Part shown: positions 24,565-27,520 of the stretch, piece by piece
How the letters are laid out: each line of letters opens with the position of its first letter
Position numbering within the stretch: the first letter of the stretch is position 1
DNA from: Ruminococcus sp.
GTDB taxonomy: Bacteria; Bacillota; Clostridia; Oscillospirales; Ruminococcaceae
Length of the DNA stretch: 27,520 nucleotides
Assembly (NCBI GenBank): GCA_017544125.1
Contig: JAFYET010000143.1
Coordinates: 1-27,520 of the forward strand
Reading direction: 5' to 3'
Program-made: the position numbers and the translations under genes
Notes under the pieces: model-generated
What the model was told of the DNA's origin: nothing
Seen by the model: the letters and a program-made list of their open reading frames with translations, nothing else
The model's database searches: none

Positions 24565-26172
24565 CTAAGCCTTTGTTTTAAACTCAACATTCCAGCCTGC
24601 GAGGTACTGGCGCAGAAGCAGAACGTCTAAGATATCGACCTTGCCGTCGCCGTTGACATCGGCGTTTGAAAGGTTGATATCCACGCCCCAGCCTGCCATA
24701 TACTGGCGTATTATAAGCACATCAAGTATTGCGACCTCGCCGTCGCCGTTGGCATCACCGGGGGTGCCGAAGTTTGCAGGGTCATCGGGGTCAAGGGCAT
24801 ATATGACGGGCTCGCCGCTATTGGTGCAGTACCACCTTACCATTCCGTCAGAGCAGAGAATGGGGTCACAGACAGAAAGGTTAAGGCTGCTGTTTTCAGA
24901 GATATCGCCTATCAGCTTGCCGCTGCCGTCTATGACGGCTATTTTGACGGTAGGGTCAGTCTCGTCGGTGACTCTTTTGAGCACGCCGTCAACGAACACA
25001 TAACGACTTTTGACCTGCGCCATCTCTTTCCAGAGCACGATAAAGCGGTCATCGTTTATTTTAACTATCTTCGGGGCGGAGTTGCGCCTTGATGAGCCTG
25101 CCTTGTCTTCGTAATTTGTAAGGTTTACGAGCTTGCAGGCGGCAGATGTGCCGATCGAAGCCTTGGGGTAAACGGCAATATAAACGTCTTTAAGGTCGGT
25201 ATATGCATCAAGGCTGCCGCCCGACATATCTGCCATTTTAAGACCGACAAGCACGTTATCTGTTGAGAGGGTAACGCTGCCTGTGAGCACGCCCGTGTAG
25301 TTATCGCCTATGCCGCCCGGAATGGAAACAAGGTCGGAATAGCGCAGGTAGCCGTCTTTTAAATCATATCTGTGGAGCCTGAGCGAGCGTGAGTAAGCAT
25401 CGCCGTGGTCGTAGGCGTAGACGGAGTTTTCGTCAGACACTATAAACTGATCAAACGAGTGGCTCATATAGCCGAAGGCATCGTTTCTCTTGCCCGAAGA
25501 GCCTGGGCTGCTCACGGTGTAATGATCCTGCTCGATGTCGAGGGTATCTATATCAAACACATACGACATATTCGCCTGATGATGATAGCCGTCAGAGCTC
25601 TGATACATCAAATGGCAGGTGTGTACATACAGCTTGCCGCCCGCTTCGGTCATACGGCAGGAGCCTGCGTCAAAGGGAATATAGGTGTTTCTGCCGTAAA
25701 GATACTTATTCTTGTATTTTTTGAAGTCTTTGGTTATCCTTGTTACGGCGAGGATCTTCTGGTCATCGCTCTGTTCAAGGTTTGCATCCCCCGTCACAAG
25801 GAAGAGGTAGTTCTCGCCCACATAGAAGCCGCCGAATGCAGGCAGCGCCATTTCTAAAGTGCGGCTCTTTATCAGCTCGCCTGTGGTCATATTGATATCT
25901 TCGGCTATGACTTTGTGGTTATTGTTCTCATCATAGACGCACTCGACCCTGGTGAGCTGGTTATCGCCGCTCTGATAGAGGTATGATTTTACCGTCTTAT
26001 CCTGATTATCGAGGCTGTGGGGGGAAGTGTCGATAATGTTTGATGAGCTTTTACAGCCGCTTGTTGCCGTTATACTGCCCACAGCGCCGACCGTCGGCAC
26101 TCCCGAGCCGAACACACAAGCCCCTGTGAGCGCAACAGCGCACATAAACGATGTTATCTTTTTTGTAAGCAT
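24565..26172 (-). CDS. Secreted protein with C-terminal type I dockerin
   Basis: A 535-residue exported protein. The N-terminal hydrophobic region is a signal peptide; TGAC (Cys19) and TSGC are imperfect lipobox-like sites, so lipidation is unclear. Residues about 55-465 are beta-rich with repeated short blades (YLFLVTGDANLE, KLYVHTCHLMYQ, SVYAYDHGD), suggesting a propeller; no glycosidase motif was recognised. The dockerin occupies 469-535. Its two calcium loops, DANGDGEVAILD and DVNGDGKVDILD, are each followed by an RQY.AGW helix, which would dock on a cohesin. GGAGG lies upstream of the ATG. It follows the methyltransferase gene across a palindromic element and ends at its own terminator. 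Confidence 0.87.
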   Translation of the reverse strand: MLTKKITSFMCAVALTGACVFGSGVPTVGAVGSITATSGCKSSSNIIDTSPHSLDNQDKTVKSYLYQSGDNQLTRVECVYDENNNHKVIAEDINMTTGELIKSRTLEMALPAFGGFYVGENYLFLVTGDANLEQSDDQKILAVTRITKDFKKYKNKYLYGRNTYIPFDAGSCRMTEAGGKLYVHTCHLMYQSSDGYHHQANMSYVFDIDTLDIEQDHYTVSSPGSSGKRNDAFGYMSHSFDQFIVSDENSVYAYDHGDAYSRSLRLHRYDLKDGYLRYSDLVSIPGGIGDNYTGVLTGSVTLSTDNVLVGLKMADMSGGSLDAYTDLKDVYIAVYPKASIGTSAACKLVNLTNYEDKAGSSRRNSAPKIVKINDDRFIVLWKEMAQVKSRYVFVDGVLKRVTDETDPTVKIAVIDGSGKLIGDISENSSLNLSVCDPILCSDGMVRWYCTNSGEPVIYALDPDDPANFGTPGDANGDGEVAILDVLIIRQYMAGWGVDINLSNADVNGDGKVDILDVLLLRQYLAGWNVEFKTKA

Positions 26173-26215
26173 AGAAAAACCTCCTTTGAAAGATTGGTTT
26201 GTAATTTTGAAGCCG

Positions 26216-26334
26216 TAGGGTGGACATCCGAAGGGGTTCGGGTGGCGCAGGTATCAACTGCGTTGATACCCGGAAAGCCCCCGAATGAAGCGTTGGGATA
26301 AGCCAATCCCCGCCTTAGTGAACAGCACACCCTA
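26216..26334. repeat. 119-bp palindromic (MITE- or REP-like) element
   Basis: Outer 7-bp inverted repeats TAGGGTG (26216-26222) and CACCCTA (26328-26334) enclose several internal hairpins. The best is GGTATCAAC (26250-26258) with GTTGATACC (26262-26270) around a 3-nt loop; CCGAA/TTCGG and GGGAT/ATCCC are others. It fills most of the space between the methyltransferase and dockerin genes and codes for nothing. The structure suggests a small non-autonomous mobile or REP-type repeat; other copies would be outside the window. Confidence 0.6.
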
Positions 26335-26343
26335 TTCAATGAT

Positions 26344-27520
26344 TTATATAATCTGGAACAGATAGAACTTTAGATAATCCGTCTCCTCAACGCCCATAAG
26401 TATAGGGTGGTCGGGGGACTGGCGGCGGGCTTCTATCAGGCGGAGAGTCACGCCTGCATCATCGGCAGCGCTCTTTACCATTTTAAGAAAACGCTCTGAG
26501 TCCATAAAATGCGAGCATGAACAGGTGGCAAGGAAGCCGCCCCTTGGCAGCAGCTTCATAGCACGCAGGTTTATCTCCTTATAGCCACGCTCGGCGCTGC
26601 CTATCGTCTTGCGGCTCTTGGTGAATGCGGGCGGGTCGAGGATTATGTAGTCATACTTCGCACCCTGCTCCTTGAGCCTTGGCAGCAGCTCGAATACATC
26701 TTCGCAGACAAAATCCATAGTGTCAAGCAGACCGTTGCGCTCGGCGTTAGCCCTTGCCGTGTCAACTGCCAGCTGCGAGACATCGACAGCCGTTACGTGG
26801 GCAGCCCCACCCTTTGCGGCATTGAGCGCAAACGAGCCTGTGTGTGTAAAGCAATCAAGCACACGCCTGCCCTTTGCTATCTTGGCAGCGGCAAGGCGGT
26901 TATATTTCTGGTCTAAGAAAAAGCCCGTTTTCTGACCGTTGAGCACATCGACTTCGTAGATTATGCCGTTTTCATTTATCTCGGTGACGGGCGAGGGGGG
27001 CGTGGGCAGGAAATCAGCCTCATACCAGCCCTTGTACTGGGGCAGCCCCTCCAGCTCACGGATAGCTACGTCATTTCGCTCCATAATGCCCTGAACTGTG
27101 ACACCGTGGAGTGCAAGCTCATCGACAAGGGCTTTGTAGATGATGCCCTTTACCCTCTCGATGCCCACCGAGAGCACCTGGACCGAGAGCAGGTCGCCGT
27201 ATCTGTCGACCGTCAGCCCCGGCAGCCTGTCAGCCTCGCCGAATACGAGCCGGCAGCAGGAAAAGTCATCACCCATGACCGAGAGCCTGTAATCTACGGC
27301 GTATTTTATGCTTCTTCTGAAAAAGCTCTCATCAAAGCGGTCGTTGGCGTTTGTCGATAGCAGGCGAATGCGTATCTTGCTCTTTTCGCTGACAAAGCCC
27401 GAGCCTAAGTATGAGCCTTTCTGCGAGAGCACGTCCACCACCGAGCCGTTTTCATAACCCCCGGGGGCTTCCAGTATCTCATTATCATACACCCACGGGT
27501 GCCCTGCACGGAGCTTATTC
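26344..27520 (-). CDS. rlmI: Class I SAM-dependent rRNA methyltransferase, RlmI family, 5'-truncated by the window
   Basis: At least 391 residues are encoded. The open frame continues without a start to the window edge at 27520. The upstream codons read NKLRAGHPWVYDNEI, matching the conserved RxGHPWVF start of the PUA domain in RlmI/RlmK-type enzymes, so the GTG at 27492 is internal and not the true start. After the PUA and central domains come the SAM-binding motif VLDCFTHTGSFALNAA, AVDVSQLAVD, the motif IV stretch YIILDPPAFTKS and the CSCSHFM catalytic region. By family it methylates cytosine C5 in 23S rRNA. The gene is upstream of the dockerin gene on the same strand. The exact target (RlmI or a relative) is not certain. 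Confidence 0.9.
   Translation of the reverse strand, partial: NKLRAGHPWVYDNEILEAPGGYENGSVVDVLSQKGSYLGSGFVSEKSKIRIRLLSTNANDRFDESFFRRSIKYAVDYRLSVMGDDFSCCRLVFGEADRLPGLTVDRYGDLLSVQVLSVGIERVKGIIYKALVDELALHGVTVQGIMERNDVAIRELEGLPQYKGWYEADFLPTPPSPVTEINENGIIYEVDVLNGQKTGFFLDQKYNRLAAAKIAKGRRVLDCFTHTGSFALNAAKGGAAHVTAVDVSQLAVDTARANAERNGLLDTMDFVCEDVFELLPRLKEQGAKYDYIILDPPAFTKSRKTIGSAERGYKEINLRAMKLLPRGGFLATCSCSHFMDSERFLKMVKSAADDAGVTLRLIEARRQSPDHPILMGVEETDYLKFYLFQII

Noticed and set aside
27490..27492. GTG at 27492 as start of the methyltransferase
   Set aside because: The upstream codons stay open to the window edge and encode the conserved RAGHPWV start of the PUA domain, so the gene continues outside.

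Overview
The window looks like chromosomal DNA of a spore-forming or formerly spore-forming Clostridia, most likely a Ruminococcus-type member of the Oscillospiraceae. This rests on a complete spoIIAA-spoIIAB-sigF operon, a spoVAC gene, a secreted protein with a C-terminal type I dockerin, strong AGGAGG-type ribosome binding sites throughout, and frequent GTG/TTG starts. The genus is an inference; no rRNA or tRNA gene is present to confirm it.

Layout. (1) 94-1544, minus strand: the forespore sigma-F operon spoIIAA-spoIIAB-sigF. (2) 1545-2137: a divergent intergenic region with a consensus sigma-A promoter (TTGACA, 17 bp, TATAAT) pointing right, followed by a leader of about 245 nt that holds a terminator-like hairpin and a possible Cys-rich micro-ORF. 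(3) 2138-15624, plus strand: a tightly packed ten-gene operon closed by an intrinsic terminator. It encodes two LolD/MacB-type ABC ATPases (the second fused to an AbrB-like C-terminal domain), a 976-residue solute-binding protein with carbohydrate-binding-like modules, two pairs of CUT1-type sugar permeases, a secreted NHL/TPR protein with a C-terminal membrane anchor, a YIP1-family membrane protein, and a large secreted DUF5696-type protein. (4) 15642-17280: a terminator and an inverted repeat, then an SGNH hydrolase and a DUF4358 lipoprotein from their own promoter. (5) 17364-20338: MBOAT O-acyltransferase, a small unknown protein and a DHHW/AlgJ-like protein, an envelope-glycan acetylation set. 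(6) 20501-23991: glutamine-dependent NAD synthetase translationally coupled to a secreted Ig-like/SGNH protein. (7) 24080-24517: a solitary spoVAC with a candidate sigma-G promoter. (8) Minus strand: the dockerin protein, a roughly 119-bp palindromic element, and a rRNA methyltransferase that runs off the right edge.

The ten-gene operon is the best candidate for an incompletely described system. Its permeases and binding protein are of sugar-importer type, but its ATPases belong to the short LolD/MacB/FtsE class and no FtsX/MacB-like membrane partner is encoded. The binding protein has no lipobox, and four large exported or membrane proteins of unknown role are built in. I infer an envelope-located glycan-handling machine; the substrate and the direction of transport cannot be read from sequence. 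A second notable point is a purine-rich dispersed repeat. One copy lies between a strong Shine-Dalgarno and the nadE start, where it forms a 13-codon leader ORF whose stop overlaps the nadE ATG.
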